Source: Gnetum montanum
Lineage: Eukaryota; Streptophyta; Gnetopsida; Gnetales; Gnetaceae
Reading direction: 5' to 3'
Length of the DNA stretch: 39,489 nucleotides
Assembly: GCA_015680685.1 (NCBI GenBank)
Contig: MNCI01029592.1
Coordinates: forward strand, 554,879 to 594,367
In this document: positions 10,450-21,000 of the stretch, piece after piece
How the letters are laid out: the number at the start of each line of letters is the position of its first letter
Position numbering within the stretch: the first letter of the stretch is position 1
Program-made: the position numbers and the translations under genes
Notes under the pieces: model-generated
Databases searched by the model: none
What the model was told of the DNA's origin: nothing
The model's input: the letters and a program-made list of their open reading frames with translations, nothing else

Positions 10450-11110
10450 GGCTATTTTCGAGAAGTTTTCAATAAATCTTCTGTAGTATCACATATGGCC
10501 CAAAAAGGATCTTACATCTTTTACTATCTGCAGCCTTTGAGTGATATTTTGGATGACTTTGATTTTTTTAGGACCTACCTCTATACCCTTTTGGGAGATT
10601 TTATGTCCCAGTACTATACCTTCTTGGGCCATCATATGGCTCTTCCACCAATTAAGCTTCAGATTAGTTTCAACACATCATTTAAGTACTTGCTCTAATC
10701 GGTCCAAGACTTTTTTGAAATCCAACCTGTATGTGGAGAAATCATCAATGAACACTTCAACACCATTGCCTATTTGCTTCTGGAAAATGCTTAAAACTAG
10801 TCTCTGGAAGGTTGTTGGTGCATTGCATAGACCAAAAGGCATCTGTTTGTAAGCAAACATTCCCCATGGATTAGTGAGCATGGTTTTCTCTTAGTCCTTT
10901 GGTGCAATGCAAATTTGATTGTATTTGCTATACCCATCCAAAAAACTATAGAACTCATGTCTTAAAATTGTGTCCATGACTTGATCAACAAAGTGCAATG
11001 GGAAATGATCCTTAAACGTGGTTGAGTTCAACAATCGAAAGTCAATGCACCATTTGCCTCCCTTCTTTGGAACTATCACCAATGGGCTTACCTATTTACT
11101 ATCTGCAATT
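10450..11110 (-). pseudogene. Element B reverse transcriptase, degenerate
   Basis: The RT copies element RNA into DNA. The open stretch 11082-10891 has VPKKGGKW, LLNSTTFKDHFPLHF and FYSFLDGYSKYNQI (motif A with its Asp). The next, 10881-10678, has PWGMFAYKQMPFGLCNAPTTF and the catalytic box FIDD at 10752-10741. A stop separates the two. Most of the fingers and palm can be read, but the copy is dead. Confidence 0.85.
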
Positions 11111-11379
11111 GGATAAATGAATTCTACCTTTAGCAACTTTTCTAATTCTTGATTGACTACCTCCTTGAGTTTAGAATTAAGTCTTCATTAATGTTGATGT
11201 TTTGGTTTAATTGTAGGATCAGTGTAGATACGATGTTAGCAAATTCATGGATTAATTCATGGATCAGTCTATTTCTTCCTTCTAATTTTTCTAAGGATAA
11301 GAGTGTCTTTTTCTTAGTTGTTCCAACTTATCTATTTATGCCACGTAGGTACTGATAATTTGTTCCTCTAGTTCCATGT

Positions 11380-11960
11380 ACTTATCAGATTGGGCTTCTT
11401 CACTAGTAATCATCCATTGGATGCCCTCTTATTGGGTGGCTGCTACATACAGGTAATTTTGCACACAACTTGTTTCTACGCATTGATTACAATCCTTAAT
11501 TTCTTTTCATTTAATGGCCCAAATTCTTTGCACGCAATTGCACCCATGATCGTTATATGCAATACATGGATCCCTTTGTATGTGCATGATTCCAGCTTCA
11601 TCTTCCTTGGAAATTTCCAAGGATAAATCATGAATTCCAAGCTTAGCATCCATGGTACTAAGCCAAGCTCTTCCGATGATAATTGGGAACTCTTCCTTGT
11701 TTTTTCCCACACGAATTACTAGAAAATCGACAAGATAGGACCAACCACTGATGATGGTAGTCACATCATCCACCTATCCAAGTGGAATTATGATTGACTA
11801 ATCTACAAGCTCTAAATAGATGTTACTTTTCTTTAGTGGTGGGAGGTTCCAAGCCTGGTACATGTCTCAAGATATCATATTTACTCCAAACCCAGAATCT
11901 AATAGAGCTTTGAATGATTTTTTCATACTATTTAGAGATAAATCAAGGGACTTCCTGGGT
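11380..11960 (-). pseudogene. Element B retropepsin-like protease region, degenerate
   Basis: Open stretch 11773-11507 reads MDDVTTIISGWSYLVDFLV and then FPIIIGRAWL and MDAKLGIHDLSLEI. This is the flap and C-terminal half of plant gypsy retropepsins (II-x-GR-x-WL). The expected DSG active-site part lies just upstream (about 11960-11880) with stops. The sequence around 11420-11500 links to the RT and lacks the solo LTR seen here in element C. Confidence 0.62.
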
Positions 11961-14640
11961 CAGTTATTTTCTATGAAAGAGCCCTTGCCTTGATCCAATG
12001 GATTACTATTTGTGTGGACATGAAAATTGTGACATTTGAACCTGATGAAGTTGGAAGCTTATTACATTGAAAAGGACTCAATGTGGATGGGGCGGAGTTA
12101 GACATGTTCCCCATTAGCTGAGTCTTCTCTAAACTTATTTTGAAGAACAATTTTTTCTTGGGTTGAGACTCATAAGTAACCTTCCTCTCATGTGTATTGA
12201 CTGCCCTTGTAGCACTTTTTGGTTGAGGTTGTGATGGCAAGTTCTCTTACATAATAGGAGGCAGCATTGGTGGCATAGGACTAAAGTGTTGAGTAGAAGG
12301 CTCAGTTGTTGGTGGATGCACGTATAAGTTGGAATTAATTCTTGGCAACATTGATTTATGGTATTTTGCTAAATGGTACTATGGGGTTTGAATAGTTGCA
12401 CAATCAAGTGAGACTGGATGCTAGTCATAGTATCTAGAATGATCAAGTTGTTAGTATGGATACTGTTGATGTAGTGGTGGCATGGCCCATGATTACAGTT
12501 GCTACCACTACTAATGATAGTGCTCTTGCAGCTATGACAAGGCTCCACTAGGATAGTAGGTTGGTTGAGGTTGTCATTTGTAGTTACCTTAAGGATAAGG
12601 TAAATTGTTTGGGCATTTTCTTTTGAACAAATCATGGCTTTAAGTGTGTATGCCCCAATTTTTTATAGATGTACCATGACTGGACAACATCCCTTAGGAT
12701 GCTTGTACTAGCATACAATGCAACCTTCATCATCTATGGAGCTGGTGTCAAAGTACCCAGCTACTAAAGCAACTTTTTTCCTTTGTCCAAATTCCTTCTT
12801 CTTCTTTTTATCTTTTCCTCTATTAAGTACTTGTTCTGCTTTCTCTTCCATAATCTTTAGTGTTGTTATACATCATTCATCTACCGAATCCCACATTTTT
12901 GCTACCTATACTACTACATTGACAACATATTTATGAATTGGTAGCATCTCTTTCCTAATGACTTGATCTAAGGTTTCTTCCTCTTGGGCATCACACACCC
13001 ATGCATCTTTTTTTTTTTTGAATTGAAGGATCCCTATTGTATTCTTCAGCTAATTTCCTTTTTCTATGTTCTCCTTCTTCTTTGCCACTTGATCAATGAG
13101 TCTTTGAATCCAATGAGCAGTTAATTTTGATAGTCTTCTTTGGGCATAAACCCCAAGGGTCTCTTTTGTTTTGCTTCTTAGCCCATCTATGATGTGCCTT
13201 AGTTGTTCCTTTGATGAAAATCCATGGCCTAGGCATCTATGTAACAATGAATAAAATCTATTCATTGCTACATCAAGGGTCTTGTGAGTCCCTTGTTTCT
13301 AGTTCTAGATTTCCTTTCTTAGATTCAACACTCATGAATATGTCTAATATTTATCATTAAAAATTTCAAGCATGGTACTCCAACCTTTGATGGATTTAGG
13401 TTCTAGTGACTTGTACTAGCTTTTCGCTTCCTTTACAAGTGTTCTAGGAAACATCTCCAATTTTTGCTAATCACTCTCTATGTTTTGAAGGGCACAAACA
13501 TTGTGAAATGCTTAAAGGTGAATCTGAGGATTAGCATTATAACCTTCTTCAAATCGGGGCATGTCATTCATATCTAGCAGTTTGATTTGGCTGTCTTGCA
13601 CGTGCCTAGTTGATATGTAGATCACTTCCTAAATGTTGATTGTGTTTCAAGTTGCCATAAGGGGTTCATTATCATGATCAGGTTCATAGGCTCTCTGGTA
13701 GTTGTGATCCCTTCTATGCTTATGTCTCTCTTGATCCTCTCTTTTATTACTGTGCCTTCTTCTTTCATACTTCTCATCTTTTGAATCAAAATACCTTGAG
13801 TATCAGTCATGATGATCATGAGCTCTTCTCTTTTCACTATCAAAGTCTTGGTACTTGTGTTATCTCCTATCATAGTCCTTTGATGATCGTGATGAAGCAA
13901 AGGAGGTAGCAGGAGAACAGTGTCAGCTGGTTCTCCTTTCACGACTCTTGTGAGTTTCCTTGTAGGACTTACTAAGATCCCTTGGCCTAGAGTCCCACTT
14001 GTATCTTGAGTTAGTAGCCTCCCCCTTATGTAGCTCTACCAAGGTAGAGTGAAGTTGGGCTTTGATAGGTTCTTCTAGTTTAATGATAAGTGTCTTTGAT
14101 GGCTCCTCGTGGTTCTGGTGGAGTTGTTCTGAAATGAATTGATCAACATCAAGCTCTTCTATGACAATGGATGTGTTGCCTTACTTCCCTTTGGTATGAA
14201 CATGTTTGACCTCCATAGCAGCATCTCTCTTTATTTACTCCCTTGTACATTCATAAGGTTTGGTCATGTGTTGAGTCACATGCTACCCTTCTTGAATCTA
14301 ATCAAAGTGCATTTCTTTTATAGCACTTTGTAGCATGTTTAATGTTGCACATTTGGAAGGAAAGACTATGTTGCCTTGCATGTCTCTCCACCTTATTTGT
14401 TTGTCTTGATGGAATATGAAGGTAAAATTTCAATAGTATGGATCAATGTGAGCATAAGTAATACATGTTTGCATTGGCATTCCCCAGTCGTCTTTATCAA
14501 CAATTTTGTCACTACTCCTTATTTCCTTGGTAGGTGATAGTTGATCATTATGTGAAGTTATGCTATCATTTCTTGATGGTTTACGTTAAGTGTGCTTTAT
14601 ATTAAGGTTGTGAAGATTAGAGTTAGGTCCTAATACAATG
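11961..14640 (-). pseudogene. Element B gag, degenerate
   Basis: Open stretch 13265-13050 has YSLLHRCLGHGFSSKEQLRH and IIDGLRSKTKETLGVYAQ, homologous to gag in A and C. Near 12720-12685 a CIVC-stop-YKHPKGCCP stretch is a CCHC knuckle with a TAG inside it. Before protease, 12240-11971 has ERKVTYESQPKK, matching KRVTYESQPKK in element C. The 106-codon open frame at 13942-13622 is a different frame over the R/D/H-rich N-terminal part and is probably not the coding frame. Confidence 0.68.
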
Positions 14641-14680
14641 AACTTTGGAAAAATTAATTACTTAGTATAACATTGACTTA

Positions 14681-14698
14681 TTCCCAGCAACAACACCA
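14681..14698 (-). other. Element B primer-binding site, decayed
   Basis: The minus strand reads TGGTGTTGTTGCTGGGAA, one base inside the LTR start. It is offset from the tRNA-Asp complement by transitions only. Confidence 0.65.
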
Positions 14699-14699
14699 A

Positions 14700-14980
14700 T
14701 GATGAACAGTGGAGTACCCAACACCCAATCATATGAGATGCGAGTGTTCACATACAATCCCAGTCAAACTTCATAGATAAGGCAATGTGATTATACCAAT
14801 GATTGATTAGCGTTTGCAATCATTGTCTTCCCACATGAGTTAGTAAAATCAATACATATGGTTTAACTCACAGTGAGGTATATGATATTGATGTTGTATT
14901 GGCCATTGGGCTCCCAGTAAACATGAAGTAAAAGTAAAGGTTTCTAAATCTAAGTTATAGTAAAATAAATCTAAGTGACA
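14700..14980 (-). repeat. Element B 5' LTR fragment
   Basis: Begins TGATGAACAGTGG and aligns with the reverse complement of the last part of the element C LTR. Shared stretches include GATAAGGCAATGTGATTAT, GTCTTCCCA and ATGGTTTAACTCA. Similarity fades around 14960-14990, so the U3 part with its TATA box is missing. Confidence 0.68.
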
Positions 14981-15039
14981 AAAAATTTGTTTAAGAATTG
15001 GATAACCAAGAATAGAAATGGCTTAAGGAAGAAGAAGAT

Positions 15040-16570
15040 AAGAAGAAAGTTGTTAGAAGACTAATTGTTATCATTCTTAGGTTTTCCTTGCACAAGTTTA
15101 TTTCTTAAAAGTAGCATCCAAACATCATCTCCATGAATGCACTTTGCAATCCATTTTACTACCAGGGAAATACCCTCATTATAATAATTAATGAGGCCAA
15201 GTCCTCCATCTTTCTTGCTACTAATGCAAATATCTCAAGCAACTTTAAAAAAACTTTTTCTATGTTGCTTATCAAACTAAAGAAAAAGATGGATAATATA
15301 AGCAATTCTATTATAAAAAGTTTTAGAATGAGCCTAACAACTAGAGTAATAAATATGAGTTGATTGTAATATTTGCTTAATAACTAAAACTTTGCCAGCA
15401 AGGGTGAGTTTTTTTTTCTAATTATCAAGCTTTTTTTCAATTTTATCAACCACATAGTTCCACAAAATAGTAAGATTAGGCTCAAAAGAAAAATGTATTC
15501 CTAAAATTCTGAAGATAAGATCTTTTATAGAGTAACCTACTCATTAATATTACCATTATAGTAAATAACAAATTTTTTCCAAGTGATTTTAGAGCTAGAT
15601 AACATGGAGAAATACTTCACTCTAGCTAAAAGATTATTGATATATTATAGAAAATTATTGAACATAAAAAAAAGAATCATCTACAAAGTGCATATTAAGT
15701 ACTTGTGTACATTGATCATCAATTGAGATTCCCTTAATGAAATTTTTTTGTAGATCATAATGTAGATTATGTGAAAAAAAATTTGTAGCAACAAGAAAAA
15801 GGATGGGAAGCTAGAGGATAATCTTGACCAACTAACCATTAAAGAGAAAAGGATGAACTTAATTCAAAATTAGTAGTAACTTGAGCATTAGTATTAGTGA
15901 GTAGGGTATGGATAAGTTGAATAAAATAATCACCAAATCCCAGTTTATAAAGACAATAAATAATGAAATTTCATTCAATCTTATCATAAGCTTTGGCATA
16001 ATCTAACTTAATAACAACAATATCTTGGTTAGTATCAAAAGCCTATGCATTCCCTCCCAAGTTGCAATAACATTATTTAAGATATGTTTACCATTAACAA
16101 AACTAGTTTGCTCATGTTTAATGATATCTTCAATAACCTTTTGAATTCAACCCCTGTGCATTTAGCTACAATTTTATAAGTATTGTTAAGAAGAGTAATA
16201 GACCTCCCATTACCAATATGGTGAATATCTCTATTCATAGGAAGATGACGAATTACAACTTTATTAATATTTTTACCAAGAGAAACTTTTTTAATGGCTT
16301 TTTGGAAAACATGAAAGAGATAATCTCCAACAACGTCTTAATGCTTTTTAAAAAATTCAATAGGAAAATGATCAAAACTTGGAGCTTTACCATTTGCTAC
16401 ACTAAAGGCCATTACTTTGATTTCTTCCTTTGTAATTTTTACTTCAAGAATACTTCAATGTGCCTTTGTTATAAGATGAGGAATATACATACGAGAGGTC
16501 TCAAAGGATGCCTTGCTAAAATTTTTGGAAGAAAAAAAATAGAAAAAACTGATTTGCTAAAAAATTGTTA
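15040..16570 (-). pseudogene. L1-like LINE reverse transcriptase remnant
   Basis: Non-LTR RT fragments read in order on the minus strand. They are NGKAPSFDHFPIEFF (about 16400-16340), a NRDIHHIGNGRSI.L block (about 16230-16190), EQTSFVNGKHI (about 16115-16080), KLDYAKAYDKIE (about 16010-15975), HFVDDSFF (about 15695-15670; the FADD-type catalytic box) and DGGLGLINYYNEG (about 15215-15170), the usual C-terminal GGLG motif. Several stops and frameshifts; no ORF1, endonuclease, poly-A end or target duplication was seen. This is a 5'- and probably 3'-truncated fossil. Apparent plus-strand ORFs here are shadows. Confidence 0.85.
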
Positions 16571-16950
16571 ACATTCTCAAGATATTTATTGATGTAATCA
16601 TTTATATAAATTGATTATAGTTTAAGTACTTAACCCTTTTCTTTTAGAAATTTTAAAAATTCCTTGCAAAAATAAGATAATATGGGGCCCGTTTCCTACT
16701 AATTGAGTAAATCTAGTTAGCTATATTAATTTTTAAAAAAATTTTTAAGTTGGGTGACATAGACATCCACTCATCTCTTCCTTCGTATGTGATCATGTAG
16801 TTTGACCTCCTTACCCTATCCTTAGAAAATGACGCATAGTACATTTCTTATTTGATAAGAAATGCAACATAAATAAAAGCCAACTGAAAAACAAAACCCT
16901 TCTCCCACAATGTATATGAGCGTGAAACATCTTTTGGACGAGCTATCCGA
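16571..16950. other. AT-rich intergenic stretch, nothing recognised
   Basis: Between the LINE remnant and the gene's upstream repeats. No ORF, RNA gene or repeat family was recognised. Confidence 0.5.
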
Positions 16951-16957
16951 TACTCTT

Positions 16958-17165
16958 TCCTCGGCGTAAGCGGCCAGCTGTTAGACAGAATCGAACTTCT
17001 TTTACCCTTCCAATAATCTCTCCTCGGCGTGAGCGGCCAGCTGTTACCCCACACTAGCCAACCACAAGACAAAGAATCGAACTTCTTTTACCCTTTAAAC
17101 CCATTTTAGTTTACTTTACCTATCGCAACCAGAGAAAACAAAGAATCGAACTTTCAACTTTTACT
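16958..17165 (+). repeat. Direct repeats upstream of the aminopeptidase gene
   Basis: TCCTCGGCGTAAGCGGCCAG at 16958 recurs at 17021 with one change. AGAATCGAACTTCTTTTACC occurs near 16987 and 17073, with a shorter related copy near 17142. The block lies 170-380 bp ahead of the start codon and is more GC-rich than its surroundings. It may hold promoter elements; no known factor site is claimed. Confidence 0.6.
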
Positions 17166-17280
17166 TTAATTTACTTTGGCATTTTTAGGCTTTAACTTTG
17201 GCAAAGAACCAACTTGATCGGATTCCCAGAATGCCCGGAAACGCTAACAAAACGCATCGATCAATAGTAAGCAGCGCCCT

Positions 17281-17336
17281 TACTCCCCACTCCCACTCCC
17301 ACTCTCACTCCACTTAAATTTTGGTATCCTATAAAT
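17281..17336 (+). promoter_or_regulatory. Pyrimidine-rich core promoter/5' leader and TATA-like box of the aminopeptidase gene
   Basis: 17283-17313 is CT-rich with repeated CACTCC units, like the Y-patch of plant core promoters. A CTATAAAT motif lies at 17329-17336, so it overlaps the predicted start codon (17335). An in-frame TAA at 17332-17334 directly precedes that ATG and rules out a longer N-terminus in this frame. No better TATA box was seen upstream. Confidence 0.45.
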
Positions 17337-18037
17337 GTCGTCCTCCTCCTCCCCGTCAATGGCATTATCTTCAGCATACGCGCATTCTCACTTCCTTCTC
17401 GTCAACCTTCCTCGTCGGACCCTCCTCCGATTTGGCCCTGCAATTTGCTCAGTCGCCTCCTTCTCCTCTTCTTCCCGACTTGTGCTTCAATCTCCTGTTT
17501 TCCGGCCTCCTCGCCGTGCAAATTTGCCCGTCACGACCCCACTCCGGCGTGTTGCCATGGCTTCTGCGGCGACGCCCAATCTGGGCCTGACGAGCCCCGC
17601 TGAGCTGCCGGTGCCGGAAATCTCGTTTTCGGCGACGGAAGTCGACGATGTGCTGCAGTATTCCGGCGACATTCTCGCCGTCGGCGTCGCCGAGAACGAG
17701 GCCGCCCGCGGCAGTGACGGCGGCTTCGAGAACACGTTTCTGCGTTTCCTGGACGGACGCGTCGGCGGTATTCTGGCGGAGGTTGCCGCGGAGGAGGACT
17801 TTTCCGGCAAGCCTTCCCAGGCCGTCCTTCTTCGTGTTTCCGGACGTGCCGCGTTCAAGCGCGTCGGCCTCTTCGGTCTCGGCAAGAATGGATTGGCCAA
17901 GTCGTTTAAGGGATTTTCTGAAGGCTTGGCTTCTGCTGCTAAGACTGCTCAGGCGTCCCGTGCTGGTGTTGCTCTTGCTGGCTCCAACGACTTGGCTCCG
18001 CAAGTCAAACTCGAGGCGCTCTCCAGTATTGCCTCTG
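17335..18037 (+). CDS. Aminopeptidase exon 1
   Basis: Residues 1-234 plus one base: transit peptide and most of the N-terminal domain (DILAVGV, then [17 protein letters not shown]). GC-rich in its middle. The donor is CTG|GTAAGG. Confidence 0.93.
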
Positions 18038-21000
18038 GTAAGGGAAGGGAAACATCGAAAATGAATCATGATTGGTTACGGTAAAATCTTGATGTTGTCG
18101 TGATTTGTTTGTTTGTTTGTTTCTTTCTTTCTTGCAATGAAACGGAAAGGGTTTATGCTGAAGCTTAAGTGGACGCATTAGTTTCTTGGATTTGATGTTA
18201 TAGCGATTAGTATCGCGCGTTCATGTGTTAATGTAACGATCTGCTTAGACTCTGGTTCCGCTGCTTAGTACGTGCTTGATTAGATTCTTGCTTTTATTCG
18301 GCACTGTAGTGTTCAAGACAAAATCTTTTTTCTTCAGGGTGACTTTAATGCTCAGATTTGTTTTGCTCTTATTATATTTTGGTTGGTTTAGTGTTGGTTT
18401 TGGTTTTAGGGCCATCGATTGTTGCTTTAATGATGATTCTTGGTTAATGTCATCGTGGCTTCTTTATTTGGTCTCTTCCAATGAAATGGAAGAATTGTTG
18501 CTTAATATCATTGCGCGTTCTTTCTTCGTGTCTTGCAATGAAACGGAAGAACGTGTCTTGCAATGAAACGGAAGAAGAATTCTTGCATAGGAACATATAT
18601 ATTTTTTTATTTTCCCATATTTGGCTCACATTCAATTCAATTATATTATTAATTGTAATTTGTTGATTGCTTTTTTTTATCTGCTTGGGCCATTATATCA
18701 ATCACATTTTCAACTTTCTTCAATACTATGTCTACGCCAGCAATGCTATATATCAATCACATTTTCAACTTTCTTCAATACTATGTCCACGCCAGCAATA
18801 CTATGTCTACGCCAGCAGTGTGACTGGCCAACAAATCCTTTGTGATTTCCAGAACGTAATAAAAATTTCCACTTGCCAGTTTCTTTCTTGGTTCCTTGCA
18901 ATGAAACGGCCTCGGTTGTGCTTAAGCTTCGGTGGAAGGAATAGATTCCAGGATGAATTGGGAAGATCCAGTTATAACGATTAGTATGGCAGGGTACCAC
19001 AGCAGCAATTTAAAGAAACGTGTAAATATAACGACATCACGTGCTTGATTGGTATTTCGTGTTCGTATTTGCCATTGTACCATAAAGAGCAAAGTTTTTT
19101 GTTTTTTTTTTCGGTTTTTTTTTTTTACTTTTTTACTTTAATGCTTTGGTTTACTTCCATTATTTTTTTTGGTTGGTTTAATGTTCCTTGCGGTTTTAAT
19201 GCGATCGGTTTTTACGGGGGTCATTTTAGCTCAGGTCTGTATCATTTGTTGGCATTTTTATCAATTTTTGGCAAATTGTGAAAACTACCGTGAAATTCGT
19301 GATCGAATGTTACTATCTTTTTAGTTATGGCTAGTAGTAGTCGTCTTTAGCAGATCTTCCTGTTCCGAGGGTTGAGATGCAGATTACTTTTTACAGGGAG
19401 GATAAATGCGTTAGTTATTTATTCGTTTTTTTGGGGTGTAATTATGATGCTAGGCCATTAATAGTGTTGACGTTTTAAAAATATTCTCTAGGGTGAATTT
19501 GCTGCGGCTGTTCTGGCTATTAATTGGGAGGTTAATTTCTTCATGGATGAGAGTTCTGATTCTCATCAGCATTCCTAAGATTCCATTTTCTATGGATTAT
19601 GCTTGACTTTTGACCTTTTCTACGTTATGCGTTATCGATGATTCGATCCGGTTGTTTGTTTGTAATTTGAATGCTTCTAGGTTTCGATGGAGTACGATTG
19701 ATTTCTTTTTCTGTTCTTGTGTTAAATTTGTGAATTATACGCAGGGATTGTTAACTATGTTTGGCTGGTTTGTCATTTTTATGTTTCTTCATGGAACTTG
19801 TTGAAATACTTTAATAACTTTTTTTCAGAGAACTTTCTTTGATTTGTTGGTTCAATTTTGTTTGTGCAGGCGTGATTTTGGGTGCCCATGAGGACAATAG
19901 GTACAAGACTGAGTCAAAGCCCAACACTTTGAGGTTCGTTGATTTTATTGGACTGGGTAGTGGAAATGAGGTTGAGAAGAGGTTTAGGCTGGCTCAGAAT
20001 GTGTCTTCTGGCGTTATTTTCTCTAGACATCTTGTTAACTCTCCTGCCAACGTGCTCACACCGAGTAAGTCTCTCTGCTCTGGTCATACATACACAGAGT
20101 AGGTTCAGCGTTCTGTAATTATAGATTTCTAAGCGCATGAGATAACGGATTATCAGAACATACTTGGAATACGTGTTATAAGTTTCTTTCTTAAAATAAA
20201 GAATTTATGGTGAATTTTTTAATAAGAAATAGTTAAAAAATAACATTTGCTAGGTTCATTTTGAATGTTTTGCGCTGCGCTGGGGTCATGTATCATGTAC
20301 AGATTTCTATATAATCAGCTGTTATTCATGAGTTTTTATTAGGTTGCTATCGTGATTCTGAAACGATGGGGATGGGATATGCACTGGAGACTGGACTGTA
20401 CATACCAAGCTGATCACTAGGCTTATAAGTCTGAAACACAGTTTAGATTAGATGGATAGCCAAATCAATTCACTAGTTTCTTTTAGAGGACATTAGTCTA
20501 TAAACTTTGGACAGAACTAACTATCATTGAGAAATGAATTGCAACTGAGGCTGAATCGAGTATGATACAAAATGTAAGCTAGGCATTGTACAACTAGAAG
20601 TTGTATTTCTTCCACTTGTTGGTTACTGATTTTGTCAGTGTAAAACAACATTCGAAAGTGAGCGATGTGTTCGGTTTAAGGGATTCTTCTTATTCTGATG
20701 CAAAATAAAACAAATAGTTCCCCTATTTTCAGTGATGTCCTGTAGCATATAACAAATATGATGGCCGTGATGCAGACGTAATGTTTTTCTTGAATATGTT
20801 TGATTGTTGAACTTTGAGTTCATTATATCAGCTTATGCAATTTTTTTTATTCCAAAAATGCTATTTGGTTTTAAAATTCTTGCGTATTTCCATTTTTTTT
20901 TGTTTTGGTTCAGTAGAAATCCTACACAGTCAATTACTTTATAGTATATGTGCTAGATAGAATGAAAATATGGAAATAATTTATTTACAAGATTTTAGGA

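Larger units (their letters stand above)
8112..14980 (-). mobile_element. Element B: decayed gag-pol Ty3/gypsy element, 3' part missing
   Basis: In minus-strand order: a partial 5' LTR (14980-14700), PBS (14698-14681), gag, protease, RT, RNase H, integrase and the start of the post-pol spacer, which stops at the LTR of element A (8111/8112). Each module is homologous to element C in the same order. ORF2 and the 3' LTR expected after the spacer are absent from the window. If A is a nested insertion they should lie left of position 1. Many stops and frameshifts. Confidence 0.8.
18038..19869 (+). other. Intron 1 (1832 bp), with internal repeats
   Basis: The longest intron. It has T-rich stretches, several copies of a TTGCAATGAAACGGAA motif and a 55-bp tandem duplication (separate entries). 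No coding potential: the short open frames here are not conserved or spliced to anything. Confidence 0.85.

Noticed and set aside
13622-13942. 106-codon intact minus-strand frame in element B, with a related start (MKGE.ADT.LLL) in element C
   Set aside because: The resemblance follows from homology of the underlying gag DNA read in another frame. The C copy has stops, and the R/D/H/Y-rich frame better fits gag.
16848-17072. Minus-strand frame over the promoter repeats
   Set aside because: Arises from reading through duplicated sequence; no conserved domain.
17648-18064. 138-codon plus-strand frame overlapping exon 1
   Set aside because: Shifted reading of the same exon with Arg/Ser-rich composition; a shadow.
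17449-18069. 206-codon open frame on the minus strand across exon 1
   Set aside because: Mirror of the GC-rich aminopeptidase exon, without recognisable domain. The plus-strand frame matches the M17 family and splices correctly.
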